From Ryuthela nishihirai (Eukaryota > Arthropoda > Arachnida > Araneae > Heptathelidae): DNA of 64,000 nucleotides. The notes under the pieces are model-generated. The model did no database searches. It was not told where the DNA came from and was given only the letters and a program-made list of their open reading frames with translations. The DNA lies in NCBI GenBank assembly GCA_038380435.1, contig JAWZYU010000007.1:20997001-21061000 (forward strand), given 5' to 3'. Position 1 is the first letter of the stretch, and the number at the start of each line of letters is the position of its first letter. Below are positions 22,205-33,885 of the stretch, in pieces. The position numbers were made by a program, and so were the translations under genes.

Positions 22205-22367
22205 TTGCCACAACAGACCAATGGCAGGATCGACTTCTATCCTGCGAAGCTTCAGAGTTTACTCCAAGTAGTCCGCACTCGGAAAAGTTTCCTACCACTG
22301 CCTAAGGGAATGGTTTATTGGGATGCATTTGGTCTTCTGATACAGGTGTTTTAGATCTTCTCTTTCG

Positions 22368-22728
22368 GGGCTATGGTTGGATCAATTAGGGACTCGTAAT
22401 CTGCAGTTCCCAGATTCGAGTTCCAACTCAATCAACGTTGAGATTATCTCTGCTAAGCTCCCACCCTGCCTTCGGTCAGAAAAGGAACACTGAAGGGCTT
22501 GAAAAGGTCTCCGTCTCTTGAATGTTACGATAAGCCGTGGTTCCGTGTGCAGGAGAGCCATACATTGTGTACGTTAAAGAACTCACTGTATTGACGAGAG
22601 TCTATCATCTGTCTCCAAAAAGCTGTCCAGTGGGTCCCCTTTAACTTACTCTGAGCCTTGGTTCCCTTGTGATCTTACCATTTAGCCCATCGTACGTAAA
22701 AAATGTCCTCAGTGGTAAAACGACTAAC
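22368..22728 (+). mobile_element. SINE-A, diverged
   Basis: Forward copy. The head is degraded (the A box is largely lost; ctcgtaatctgcag and agattcgagttcc remain), and the body and aaaacgactaacc tail are recognisable. Confidence 0.85.
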
Positions 22729-23924
22729 CATCTACGCCATGTTACAATAGTTATTCCGTACCGAAAAGGTCCCACACAGTATTAGATGATGTGTCACAGT
22801 TATTCTGTGACCTTAGGTGACATAAAAATTTCTGGAGCATTTCTTCTTCACACAAATGCGCAGATCTAAATAACAAAATAGCTAATAAATATACAGCAGA
22901 TAATTAACTTGATCTGTAACTTATTCTTGGTACCTCGCAAAGAGCTAATTCTTTTTGCTAAGAACTCCCTATTAGAAACAGAATTTCGTGTTTCTTACAT
23001 TGACTTTAATTTACAATCAAAAAGTCCGTAAAATAAAGGAGTTTAAAACTTTTTTTACAAATTATTGCTTACTAACTGTTGTTGACTGAGTTTATGATAC
23101 AGATAATAAAGTGACATATTTAGAGAGCGAAATCTAATCGTAGAAGGGTTAAGATAGAAAATTATCTAACAATCAGGGCATTTTTTAATTAGAAACAGAG
23201 AAAATGACTAGCGGACTTTTCACGTTTAACATTACGAGCACTTCGAATTTCGAGTACCTTTAAATTGGGAGGGAAAGCACATGCATTCATAAGGAGTGAA
23301 GTGCTCTCGTTTCACCCACTCTCTACTTCCCTTTATTTTTCACCTCTTTAATCTCTTTCTTCTTTTTGTCTAAAACCAGAATTCGCGCTCACAATACAAG
23401 CGAACTATTTTCAAAGTTCCCAGTCGTTGTCTCCTCTGCTATTTATCGTCCGTTTACAGCAAGACAGGTAATTGACATCACACCCTTTTCTTCTCATTCT
23501 TCGCGTTCCACTCGATCCTCTCCCTTGACTAGCTCGCTTGCAATACGTCAGGTGACGGTCATCGACCGAGTCAATATGGGTTGTGATGAAGAGTATGAGG
23601 AAGAAGTGCATCTCGGAACCTATTAATGAGGATTCCACTGCACGTGCAATTCTGCACAGAGTTATGGCTCCTCACTCCCGAAGAAGCATATTATACTGGT
23701 ATTAAAATACTACTCATATCTGGAATGAAGAGGAAGGCTTTCCTTACGGCAAATTTCGTTTTTTCTTTGTGATGAGCTTAAGCATAGATTAATTTTGGGA
23801 AGATGTTTTTGATTTTACGGCATGTGAGAGTTAAAGAGAGTTTCAGGCATTCAATCTGAGGTTTGAACGATTTGAACTTTGATTTTTTCAGATGCAGTTT
23901 AGAATCTTTTATTTGCTGTGATCC
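22729..23924. other. Spacer, one weak ORF
   Basis: The stretch 23366-23626 has higher GC and an 86-codon plus frame ending in DEEYEEEVHLGTY, opposed by a 75-codon minus frame. I recognise no family and see no splice context. Otherwise A/T-rich. Confidence 0.3.
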
Positions 23925-24790
23925 GTTTTAGCGGTATTTGTAAAGGCTGCGACTCATTTTCACAGTTAGTCGAAGATTTGAAATCCTTTTGCATAAATCA
24001 TCGATTCATCAAAAAGACGCGACCCATTTGAGTAACATTTCTAGTGACGGTCTATTTCAAACGTTATTCCAAACACTGAAATTCAGTTTAATAACGATTT
24101 AATCGACCGCGACACACATCAATGTTAATTCGAAATGCCACGGCCTATTTTACCGAAAACAAAAAACTTGCGACACATTTTCAAAACAACATTTACTGCG
24201 TAATTTAACAGCTGTTGAAACATGCTTTATGAAAACATGACCCATTTTAACGGTCCTATAAAGAGCATGATTACTCAAAAGGATATGATCCATTTCATTA
24301 GATATTCTTATTGCCTAACCCATTTTAACGGCTACTCAAAAGCTGTAAACGATTTAAATGGTCATTTAAATTGATAGGCCTCATTTTTTTACGATATTCA
24401 AACTAAATGATTCGTCAAAAAGTATAAAATGTTATCAATTTCAACGGTTTGAAAAGCTGCGAATCATTTTAATAGACATTTTTCTTGACAAGACTCCTTC
24501 AAAGACTCCAGACACTCATTCAAAAGGCCATGATCTATATTAGCCGTTTTTAAAAACATAATCCTACAATGGCCATTCCAAAAGCTACGCTCAATTTTAA
24601 CTTTCATTCAAAGAGGAGGGACCTGTTTTTAAGGCCGTTATAATATTATAAGATTTATTCTAATAACTAGCCATGGAGCAGCACCGATTGTAGCAATCAT
24701 TCTAAAACTGCGGCCGGTTGTAAAATCAGAGGATCTTTCAACAGTCATTAATAATCCTAAGACCCATTTCAATGTTCATCAAAAGAATGT
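23925..24790. repeat. Highly diverged ~30-bp tandem array
   Basis: Recurring words such as gacccattttaacggt and cattcaaaa(g)ct appear at roughly 30-bp spacing across about 850 bp. Units are heavily mutated, so the array is old. Confidence 0.6.
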
Positions 24791-24822
24791 ATAGTGATTA
24801 TTCTCTTGACATTCTCACTTAG

Positions 24823-25215
24823 GAATTACAGCGTTATAACCCGGATATTCTGGGTTTGCAAAAGACCAGATGGACAAGTAAAAGTCAGATACTTAAAAAC
24901 AATTTTAAATTTCTCTTTTCATGGAGGGAGGATGGAAGGCATATCAAAGGCATAGGTTTACTTCTGAGCGGAAATGCCAGTGATGCTCTTCTAGAATATA
25001 ATTGCACTAATGAAAGATTTTTAGCTAAATTTAAAACTAATATTAAAGACTTCAATGTTATCTGTTGTTATGCCCCAAAAGAGGACTCTGATAAGGACGA
25101 GAAAGATAAGCTTTACACACAACTTCAGAATATTTTGAATTCTGTCAAGAAAAGGGTATTTCTTTTGTGCTAGGTGACTTCAGTGCTAAAGTAGGTACTA
25201 TAGTGCTAAGGTGGT
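24823..25215 (+). pseudogene. Non-LTR retrotransposon endonuclease fragment
   Basis: The plus strand reads ELQRYNPDILGLQKTRW, then WREDGRHIKGIGLLL, FNVICCYAPKED and, after a frameshift near 25170, GDFSAKVG. These are the conserved blocks of an AP-type endonuclease domain of LINE ORF2 (E/Q-TRW, YAP, GDFNAKVG). The catalytic GDFN motif has S for N. There is no reverse transcriptase after it; a SINE-B tail follows at once. This is a truncated, inactive copy. Confidence 0.85.
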
Positions 25216-25219
25216 CAAT

Positions 25220-25275
25220 CTATACTCATAGGTTCCTGTCAGACCTCTGCTGTTAACGGCTGCCTGAGAGTAATA
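25220..25275 (+). mobile_element. SINE-B 3' end fragment
   Basis: Shows aggttcctgtcagacctctg followed by ctgcctgagagtaat, the 3' region of SINE-B. Confidence 0.65.
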
Positions 25276-25555
25276 TATATTTTAGGTCACTGCTAGAACA
25301 GAGCAGAAGTTGACGGCTATGTGCTCTTCTAGATGACATTTAACACTTCCGTGACACATATAATGATTTATAAAGTTTCGTTCAATTCATTAATATTTCC
25401 ACTGTTCCAACAGTTATTTTAAAAGAAATAAAAATTTAATTTTACTTCTTTAAAAGTATCAAAGTACAGAGTTGGAAAAACTAAGAAAACAAATCAAAAA
25501 ATAACCAACTTTTCTTACATTAAATCATGAAAGTTTCGTATGCATCGAGATGCCA
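25276..25555. other. AT-rich spacer
   Basis: Nothing recognised between the SINE-B tail and the Tc1 element. Confidence 0.4.
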
Positions 25556-26640
25556 ATTTATTAGGTACACCACCTCTCATCACATATATGGTTCATTCCA
25601 ACACGTAATGCGTTGTGCGGTATAAATCAGGCAGATCAGAGCTTGGAGCATCAGTTCGAGTTGGATTGAGCGTCAGAATGGACAAAACAAGCGACCTGAG
25701 TGACTTTGAACGTGGCATGATAATTGATGCAAGGCGTGCCAATTCTAGCATACCTCAAGCGGCCGTCCTCCTGATCTCTTCACTCACAACCGTTTCAAGG
25801 GTTTATCCAGAATGGTCGAATAGCAATAAACTACTAGTGATTGGCGATCCTGTGGACGAAAACAGCTTGTGGATCAGAGGGATCAAAGGAGACAGGCGAG
25901 AAACGCGCAAGCGTACAGACAGGCCACAAACAGGCAAATCACATCAGAATTAAGCATTGGTGTGTAGAAAGTCATCTTCGAATGCACCGCGTATCGGACC
26001 TTGTTGCGAATGGGCTACAGCAGCCGCCAACCATGTCCAGTGCCAATGCTGTGAGGAAAGAACACGAAAGCGGGTCACCAATGGCTGCAGGAGCTTTGGC
26101 ACTGCACCGTTGAGTACTGGAAAAAGGCAGCATGATCGGACGAATTTAGGTTACTTTTGCATCATGCTGATAAAAGGAACAGAATTTTGCGCAAGCAGCC
26201 AAATTGCCATGGAACCATCTTGTCTGGTGTCAACAGTGCAGGCCGGTGGTGGAGGGAATGGTGTGAGAAATGTTTTCCTGGCACACATTAGACTCTCTGA
26301 TACCCATCGAAGGACATCTGAACCCTTCTTCGTATTTGAGCATCGTTGCTCACCAAGTTCATCTTTTCTTGGTTACAGTTTATACTGACTCAGATGAACA
26401 CGTTCAGCATGATAATGCACCTGCTTACAAGGCACATATCATCACCGAATGGTTCGAGGGACATGCCGACGAGTTTTCCTTGCTTCATTGGACTGCACAG
26501 TCCCAGATCTAAGCCCTATCCAGTATCTTTTCGATGAGGCAGTAAGGGCTGCTCCCAGTGAGGCTGTGCCGCCTTCCGATTTGTAGCAACTGCGTGACAC
26601 AATCATTTTTTCATTGGTACAACGTAATAATGCGTGAAAA
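25556..26640 (+). pseudogene. Tc1-like transposase pseudogene
   Basis: A broken but nearly full-length Tc1/mariner transposase. The N-terminus MDKTSDLSDFERGMIIDARR starts at 25678 and carries the helix-turn-helix region (to about 25830). The middle gives VRNVFLAHIRL or, in the next frame, MFSWHTLDSLIPIEGHLNP. Then come the second-aspartate block QHDNAPAYKAHIITEWF (26405-26460) and SLLHWTAQSQI, where relatives have WPSQSPDLNPIE. At least two frameshifts and several stops are present. The sequence atttattaggtacacc at about 25556-25571 may be the left TIR. I did not find a right TIR, so the 3' end is approximate. Confidence 0.87.
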
Positions 26641-26979
26641 TCCCGGTGCACCGCAGTACTGAGACTGCATATCACCTTAAGGGAGTTGTCATTGAAACCA
26701 CTATCGACTAGCCAGGTTCCTGACTGTCTTGACTGCCTTTCATTGTATCTACCTTGCTGCGGGAGAAGACCTCGTGAAGAGAAAAACACAGCTTTCTTAT
26801 TTGCCTGTCTGATTAGATAATCATTGAGGTGCAGTGAGAGTGCGATCTTTTGGGATTTTTGAAACAAGGCCGAGGAATTTGCCCAGCACTCACTGGATTT
26901 TGTCCAAAAAACTTTGCCAAAATATGAGATGGTATCTTTTGAATTTAGAGCCAGAAAATATAATAAGATGTCCTAACTT
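26641..26979. other. Spacer
   Basis: A 141-codon minus frame (26442-26867) spans the Tc1 end and this region; it has no domain I recognise and is mostly antisense of the transposase pseudogene. Confidence 0.4.
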
Positions 26980-27900
26980 TTTTGCAGGGGGAAGCTAACA
27001 TGATGGAGAGTCGTCAGGCTCTCCCATCGATAAATCACACTTATAGGGCTGCAATCCCGTTCGGCATGTCCCTCGATTTCGTCCTCTCCGCCGGGACACC
27101 AACCGGCGGCCTCCCCAGAAATACCTCGAGTCGGACTTCGCTGCAGCCGAGCAGACAACCCACATGACCGGGGACTCCAATCCCGGTCTGCAGGCCCTAC
27201 AAGGCCACTCCATCCCAACTCCATGACACCCCAGACTTCGCTGGGGCGATAAAGGAGCCCACTCGACTGGGGATCCATTCCAGTCGGCAGGCCCTCAGTA
27301 AAGCCTCTCCATCGGGGCACCAAGACGACCTATGACTTTGCAGGGGCCGACCAATAAGTCCACTCGACTCGGCAGACCCTCAGCCAGCCCCTCCATCGAA
27401 GCCGCAAGGCACGCCAGAAACACCGACGAGCCGGCACCCAGTTTCACAGAGGCACCTTCAAATTCTCCACCATGTCATAGTATTTTCCTATACTTGGAAG
27501 CCTAAAAAGTTACTGGGAACTCTTAGTTTGGCTTTTCCATCGATAAGCCCGTCCACCGGGTGTCACCACTCCCAGTCGCGAGCCTTCAACTTCGGCCTCT
27601 CCATTGTGAACGGGCCGAAGCCCCCCAGAGAACAGTATTCCGACCCCGATATCACAGAGGAGAGCATCGGAATCCACTGGACCGGGTCACCACTCCGGTC
27701 CGCAGAAACTCAATACGGCCCCTCAACCAGGGCTGCAGCTCTTAGTTACTTAGGGACATCCCGGAACTGGAGGCTCTCTTACCGTTCTCATTCAGTAGTC
27801 AATGCCCCTCCGCCAAAACTACAAGAAGTCATGAACCCCGGTGAACCAGCGTCCAGAATCTAACTTCTCAGAGGCACCGTAAGCCCCCCCCCCCCCCCCG
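26980..27900. repeat. GC-rich duplicated block with ~100-bp subrepeats
   Basis: About 900 bp of distinctly GC- and CpG-rich DNA in A/T-rich surroundings. Two larger units each start CCATCGATAA (27024, 27537) and end CAGAGGCACC (27447-27456, 27869-27878). Within the first, a cccactcgactgggga-type motif recurs at 27159, 27258 and 27359, a period of about 100 bp. It ends with a C-run of about 17 (27884-27900). Frames of 111-116 codons on both strands show no known domain. Confidence 0.7.
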
Positions 27901-28802
27901 GCCCTCGACAAGGAGGTCCCACTTCGGGGGAGGGGGGTTGCATTGGCACAGTGAATTTCTGCATGGCACAATAGTTAAATTTTTTGTTCGCTTTATTACG
28001 CATGCAAAACGCATCCAGCATCTTGTAAATTCCATGCTCCGACAAATTCGGGCTATTCTGAAGGCCAAAGGAGGCGCAACACGCTACTAGGTAGGTAATA
28101 TAACTAATAAACTGGCATCTCAATGTATATAATATATTCGTAGATTCATTAGCATGAAAGCCAAAAAGTTTCAGTAATAAAACAAAAGCAGGATACTTCA
28201 CGTCCATTTTATAATTAAAACACTGAAAACAGAAATCTGATGAAAAAATAATGCCGAAATTATCAAGTCATTTAACACGTTTTATACGCCTAAGATGTAA
28301 TATGATTTAAGCTTCCGTGGATTGCGAAACATTATATTTTCTACTTTTTTTTGCAGTTTGGTATCAAAAAGAAATAGAATATTTATACGCTATTACTACC
28401 GCTTAATATATAATAATTTAGATAAAAATATATTTTCCTAAGAAATACAAGACATTGATTATTTTAGGCATAGTAAAGGTTTGAGCAATAGCAGTCCAAG
28501 GTTAAAAATATGCACATTTTTACTGAAGTGCAGAAATTATCGCAAACAGCTTCAGTATTGAAAAATATTGTTAGAAAAAGTCCATTTTACCCATACATTA
28601 AAACAAAATTATACGATATTATTTGTTCTAATAACGTTTTCTTGACAATACTAGTATTTTATTGCACATTTATAATATAGAAGGTATACCATTAAAACGC
28701 AACCCAAAAGAGCAGGGCGGTTAAATTAATAAAAGTATTTTTTTAAAATGCTATTTTTACTATTTTTGGGGGAAACCTAGTAACTATACTACGTTTCCGT
28801 AT
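27901..28802. other. AT-rich spacer
   Basis: No gene recognised. The 115-codon minus frame 27860-28207 runs into the poly-C tract (poly-G/glycine) and is unlikely to be real. Confidence 0.45.
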
Positions 28803-29030
28803 GAGATGCGACACCCTTACTGCAAACACAACAAAGGTTTTCTTGCAGAACTTCTTTGGAGAGCGCATTATAAGGAGTGGGCCTTTGGCCACCACGATCA
28901 CCAGAACTTTTACCACGTGACTCTTTTCCTGTGGGGATAGCTTAAAGGAAGAGTCTCTCTCAATAACCCACGGAGCCTGGGGGGAACTTAAACATAATAT
29001 TGAATAGACCTTTGTCTGCGTTGTATTATT
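28803..29030 (+). pseudogene. Mariner-like transposase C-terminal fragment
   Basis: The plus strand reads DTLTANTTKVFLQNFFGERI, then IRSGPLATTITRTFTT, and after a frame change LFLWG, LKGRVSLNNPRSLGELKHNI. Relatives read DGATPHTANxxxxFLxxxFGxRIISR and SPDLTxCDFFLWGYLK. The order and spacing match the second-aspartate and DD(E/D) blocks. It is degenerate, with no TIRs located. Confidence 0.78.
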
Positions 29031-29284
29031 TATGGAAAAGTTACAAAAAACACTTTAAAAAGGGTGGATGCTTGTCTTCAAGTGGTGCGCATTTTCAGCC
29101 TCTGCTGTAATTGTACTGAAACGTGTTCATTACATTTATATCGCAGGTAATTTTGAAATATATCGTACACAGTATTGGGTTGCGTGTTAAATGGTTATAT
29201 CCTGTATAAGAAATTCATAAGCTTACATTTCGGAAGTATACAAAAAAATGTAACCTTAAACCTCATTCAAAATTCAATGGACAT

Positions 29285-29440
29285 ATTATATTCACTATAT
29301 TATATGTCGATATGCCAAATTTTTTAATTCGCTTTAATATATTATATCAATATCCTAAATTTTTATTCACTTTATTATTCTATATCAATATGCTAAATTT
29401 CTATTCGCTTTATTATAATATAACGATATATTATATAATG
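29285..29440. repeat. AT-rich ~48-bp tandem repeat, 3 units
   Basis: Units share tatatcaatatgctaaattt and attcgctttattat motifs. Confidence 0.65.
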
Positions 29441-30340
29441 ACATATCATGTATAAGAATGAAAAAATGTATTAATAACTAAAAACAACTGATTTCCTTCA
29501 TGATAATTTGGAACTTGGATGTTAGCGTGAAGTTAAATTCAATATTCTACCAAACTTCTGCTTCGTAATAACGAATACGGTCACAAGCTTAAAAATAAAT
29601 GCTTCTAACACAAATTGCGTGTGAACGATAAGGCTAATTTTCATTTGGAAGACATGAACAGAATAAAAGTTAACAGACATTTGTGCATAACAATTGAAAC
29701 ATATATTTATAATTAAAAGCATCAGATTATCTTTCATGATAGATTGGTCTTCAAGCAATGGAACTTCGTCGTCTATCTACGCTAGTTAGTCAATCTGTGA
29801 CTACCATGTAGATTTATATGGATCATTGTCCCCCTATTAGTCTCCCTAATGCTCCCTTTACTCTATACAACTCCACTTTTATACAATTCAAAATACTTTT
29901 TCTATGCAAACTGAAAAATAATATTTACCGTGTATATATACAAATTTCTGTGTACTTTGATATTGTATCCAAGAATTTCTAAGGCTTTTATACGAAACAA
30001 CACATGTATAACTACGTTAACCTAAAATCTTTCCGATAATCTATTTCTTTTACCAAAAAACTCAAGCTGTTTCCCTCCGCAAATTTCTAAAATGCCCCCT
30101 TTGGGGACCACTGGTTTAGGAAGAGTTTCACAGCTTTTATCTTTAAATGTTCCAATTACAATAACTCTTTAAATGTTAAGCAAAATATCATTGAGTATCA
30201 TTTAAGAAACTGCTAAATCATTCACACTCTATTAGAAGAGCTTGTTGATTTGACAAAGAAAGTCATTGTCTCAAATGTCTGAAAAAGGAACGATTATTTT
30301 CCTCTTAAGTGTCATTTAATCCGATGTTATAATTATCGAA
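29441..30340. other. AT-rich spacer with a hAT-like end
   Basis: Near 30091-30113 the sequence aatgccccctttggggacca, ctg looks like the right terminus of a hAT element (complement cagtggtccccaaaggggg). No left partner was identified. Nothing else is recognised. Confidence 0.35.
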
Positions 30341-30900
30341 TCGCATGTTTACTTCCTTAGAGTCATCAGAAGCTTGTCAGTCAGAAATTCATGAAAATAA
30401 TAAAAACTTAAACTTCCTCCCTCATCCATCTTTGTGCTTCTTCTCCATCTTCCTTTCCCTTCCAGAAGGTTTCCATGGTGAAACAAAAGATGAATCCGTA
30501 ATCTTCGTGTTTCCCCGCTGCTCCTGATGAGCGAGCAAGTTGGGACAATAACTCCCAAATATTGACTTTCCCGTCTAGTTCTGATCAATGGAAACTCTGG
30601 CTATTGATTCAGAAACTCTGGATGTTTCACCTCTCCGTAAATGCGTTTTCCCTCAAGACTTCTCGCTGATGAATGGGAAGAGAGCGGCAAAGTTTATCGG
30701 ATGCGGAATCAAAGGAACGGAGACAGCGGCATCCCTATTGTTAATGATGTGGACAATGACACGTTACACTCTTCCGGTAAAAAGAGTAGAGCAGGATATT
30801 TTTTACAGAAAAAAAAGCAGGAAACTCTGCTCATCTTTATGCAGATTGTTTTTTTTAAATTCTCGTAGAGTTCAGTTATAAATGATAAGTTTCTCCTTGG
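30341..30900. other. Coding-like stretch, unidentified
   Basis: Composition here is less A/T-rich. Plus-strand frames 30588-30881 (97 codons) and 30641-30868 overlap; the latter contains DEWEESGKVYRMRNQRNGD and NDVDNDTLHSSGKKSRAG, which look protein-like. I recognise no family, no flanking splice pattern stands out, and the overlap of two frames weakens the case. Possibly an exon or an old pseudogene. Confidence 0.2.
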
Positions 30901-31262
30901 AATGTACTTCTAACGTTCAAGTCGTGCACCATTACTTAGTTGTGGTAGCAGTTTAGTTGACAAAGAAATATGGGTTCAGATCAGTTCGACAGTTTTCTAC
31001 TTTCTTTCGAACTCCAGAAGGTTTTCTTTTATCTCGTTTCAAAACAACGAGCTATTGGTTTCCATGTATCATATCTCTATCCTTTTGTAGACATAGACTA
31101 TTTTTATTTTAACCCCCTTTAGACGTGTTAATATTAAAATATACTTTTTAAATACATTTTAATACAAAAAGAAATGCATATGGTATTCCAATGTGCAAAG
31201 TATAGATTAGCAGGAAGTGTATAGAAATAAACCAGAATTTGGTGCTATCTATGTATATAATG
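30901..31262. other. AT-rich spacer
   Basis: Nothing recognised. Confidence 0.4.
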
Positions 31263-32080
31263 GTAACTGCAAGAACTGTTTTCCTACATTTCACATGGGG
31301 CGGGGGTGGCTCAGTCGGTAGCGCGCCAGGCTCGTAATCTGTAGTTCCCAGGTTCGAGTCCCAGCTGGGTCAGCGTTGAGATTTATCTCGGCAAAATTCC
31401 CCGCCCTGCCCACGGTCAGTAGGGGACACCGATGGGCTTGGAAAGGCCGCCGTCCGTCGGATGGGACGTTAAGCCGTTTCCCCGTGTGCGGGAGAGCCAT
31501 ACCCTGTGCACGTTAAAGAACACGCTGGATGGCCTTGACGGAAGGCTACCATCTGTCTCCCAACAGCTGTTCCAGTGGGTCCCCTCTCCCAACCTTCTCT
31601 GAGCCTTCGGGGTCCATGTGACCTGGCCATTTAGCCCATGGTGTGCAAAAAAGTGCCGCTCAGAGGTAAAACAACCCAACTCTACATTTCACAGGAAACC
31701 AGGAGAACTGATTTGTTTCATTCAAAGGAAACCACAAGATCTGTTTTGATACATTTCACAGGAAACCCCGAGAAATGATTTGCTGCATTTCACAGGAAAC
31801 TACAAGATCTGTTTTGATATATTTCACAGGAAACCCAAGAAATGATTTGATAGATTTCACATGAAACTACAAGAACTGTTTTACTACATTCCACAGGAAA
31901 TCATTGAAACTGATTTGCTGCATTTCACCGGAAGCCACGAAAATTATTTTCCTACATTTCATTGGTAAACCATAAGAAGTATTTTGCTACATTTCAGAGT
32001 AAACTATTACACAAGAACAGTTTTGATGGAATTCATATTAAACAAAAAAACTGTTTTGCTACATTTCATAGATATCATTC
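31263..32080. repeat. 34-bp minisatellite split by SINE
   Basis: Units such as aaaccacaagatctgttttg, atacatttcacagg repeat about ten times from 31682 to 32075. A single unit (aactgcaagaactgttttcc, tacatttcaca) lies left of the SINE-A at 31296, so the SINE landed near the array edge. Confidence 0.85.
31296..31681 (+). mobile_element. SINE-A reference copy, young
   Basis: Close to the window consensus. A box TGGCTCAGTCGG at 31307-31318; anticodon-loop ctcgtaa at 31331-31337, giving CGT (Thr) by position; B box GGTTCGAGTCC at 31351-31361. These are the internal RNA polymerase III promoter elements of a tRNA-derived SINE. The body carries gatgggacgttaag (31460) and cacgttaaagaac (31509), motifs of the type conserved in several invertebrate SINE central domains; I am not certain which named domain this is. 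The tail is caacccaac. The duplication CTACATTTCACA (31284-31295, 31682-31693) flanks it. Confidence 0.94.
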
Positions 32081-32820
32081 ATTTGATGTAGTCATCATGA
32101 CAAAGTGCACATAATTTATATTTTTTTCTTCTATTCTCCTTTTTATTGCTTTCTTAGATATTCAAATTTAGCAAATTTTTGGGCTGTTTCTACGTAATAA
32201 TGTACCTACTGAATTTCAGTGAAATGATGTTAAAAATAATTTTTTGCATATTCTTGTTCCATTGGTCATAAAAAAGCACATTTAAATGGAAACATTTTTT
32301 CTTCTAGAAACAAAAATTCGGGTCTGAGAGACTTATGAAAATTCCTTTTGAGTTCGATAGGTAGTGCAGAACCATTATAATTCGCATTTTTGGATTCGTG
32401 CTGAAACTTTTAAACTTTTAATATCGATTGTTGGAGGCAGCTAAGTGTTTAAAATGCAAAACTTTCAACGAATATCGCAAACTATCTAAACTAGTGCCAA
32501 AGGTTAAGCATGATTCGCAACCTGTTTAAATACCCCACAGATAATTGAAATTATTAATTCGTTAAAATTAAGTTTTGTATGCCGTGGAAATAGAATATAT
32601 GCAAGGTCGTATGCATCTGAAAAAATCATCTGACTGGATAAAATGTATATACATGACTCAAAAAGCAAATGCGGGTGCTATAAAATCTAGGTCTGATTGT
32701 GCGCACTCATTTGTTGTTGAGAAGACATTATGTTCTTATTGGAGACCGTTTCGTAACAACAGTATAGAGTGGTCATCACATGGATGTTTCTACACCTGGT
32801 AGAGCAATTGATATGTTAGA
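32081..32820. other. AT-rich spacer
   Basis: A 75-codon plus frame (32575-32802) has no recognised domain. Nothing else is seen. Confidence 0.4.
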
Positions 32821-33220
32821 GTACATCTAGATTTGTAACTGTCTCCCAATGAATACTTTCAAGACTGACACATTTGGGACTCGAAGTTGGCAACTATGGT
32901 TTCGGCAGACAGGAGACGTTATTAATAGATGAATTCAAATCGTCCAAGAGTGACAACTGTACCAGATGAAATCAATCAGGCAACTGTCTGTGGAGTTTCT
33001 GCTGTCATTGAGAAGACAGTTTCGGGGCAGTTTACACAGAGCTTTACAGGAGAGGGCTCTATGCCAGACGACTGAGAGTTTGCCAATCTCTCATCACTCA
33101 ATCTCTCCCTCAGGAGAGCCCAATTAACATGGTGCAGATAAATCGTGACTGGAACCCAGATTAATAGTCGCATGTACTGTTCACCAACGAATCGCAATTC
33201 AGTCTTCTGATTGATTCTTG
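32821..33220 (+). pseudogene. Tc1-like transposase fragment
   Basis: In shifting plus-strand frames one reads ELYRRGLYARRLRVCQSL, INMVQINRDWNPD and VLFTNESQFSLL. These match the Tc1 blocks RERGLYARRPxxxxPL, REHxNWTPDQW and VLFSDESRFSL. The first catalytic aspartate of the DES block is replaced by N in this copy. Multiple stops make it a relic. Confidence 0.78.
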
Positions 33221-33292
33221 ATGTGTGTCTGAAGAGAATAAGGGACTTATGATCATTCCACTAACATAAGAGAACCAAACCAATATGGGGTG

Positions 33293-33542
33293 GTCGTTGG
33301 GTTGTTTTACCTCTGAGCGGCACTTTTCTGAGTGGCCAGGTCACAAGGACTCTAGGCTCAGAGCAGGCTGGAGAGAGCAGACCCACTGGACAGCTGATAG
33401 GAGACAATTAGTAGCTTCCTTTGAAGGCCATTCTGAGTGTTCTTTAACGTGCACATGGTATAGCTCACCCGTTAACGAGCCAAGACTTAACATTCCATTT
33501 GATGGATGGTAGCCTTTTCTACCTAACGGTGTTCACTACTGA
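33293..33542 (-). mobile_element. SINE-A, interrupted
   Basis: Antisense copy from gttgggttgttttacctctg to cggtgttcactactgat, with a small deletion in the gcacaccatggg segment. Its continuation appears after the plus-strand SINE that follows (ctactgacggtgttccac at 33856). Confidence 0.82.
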
Positions 33543-33852
33543 TGGGGGACGGCGGTGGACTCAGTCGGTAGCACGCTAGACTAGTAATCTGAAGTTCCTA
33601 GGTTCGAGTTCCAGCTCGGTCAGCATTGAGATTTATCTCCGCCAAGCACCCAGCTCTGCCCAAGGTCAGAAGGAGACACCGATGGGCTTTGAAAGTTGCC
33701 ATCCGTCGGATGGAACGTTAAGCCGTGTCTCCCAACAGCTGTTTTAATGAGTCCCCTCCCCTAACCTTCTCGGAGCCTAAGGAATACTTGTGACCTGGTC
33801 ATTTAGCCCATTGTGTGGAAAAAGTGCCGCTTCGAGGTAAAACAACCCAACC
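33543..33852 (+). mobile_element. SINE-A inserted into the preceding copy
   Basis: Forward copy with head (cggtggactcagtcggtagc, ctagtaatctg, ggttcgagttcc) and tail acaacccaac. The central gccatacc-cacgttaaag portion is deleted. Short cactactga/ccctactga repeats at the two ends resemble a target duplication within the older antisense SINE. Confidence 0.8.
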
Positions 33853-33885
33853 CTACTGACGGTGTTCCACTATGTCCCGTGTGTT

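Noticed and set aside
26973..27323. 116-codon minus frame in the GC-rich block
   Set aside because: Low stop density follows from high GC; the frame crosses repeat units and has no recognised domain.
31297..31370. Functional tRNA-Thr gene
   Set aside because: The tRNA-like sequence is the head of a SINE: it lacks a proper acceptor stem and 3' terminator and is followed by the SINE body in every copy.
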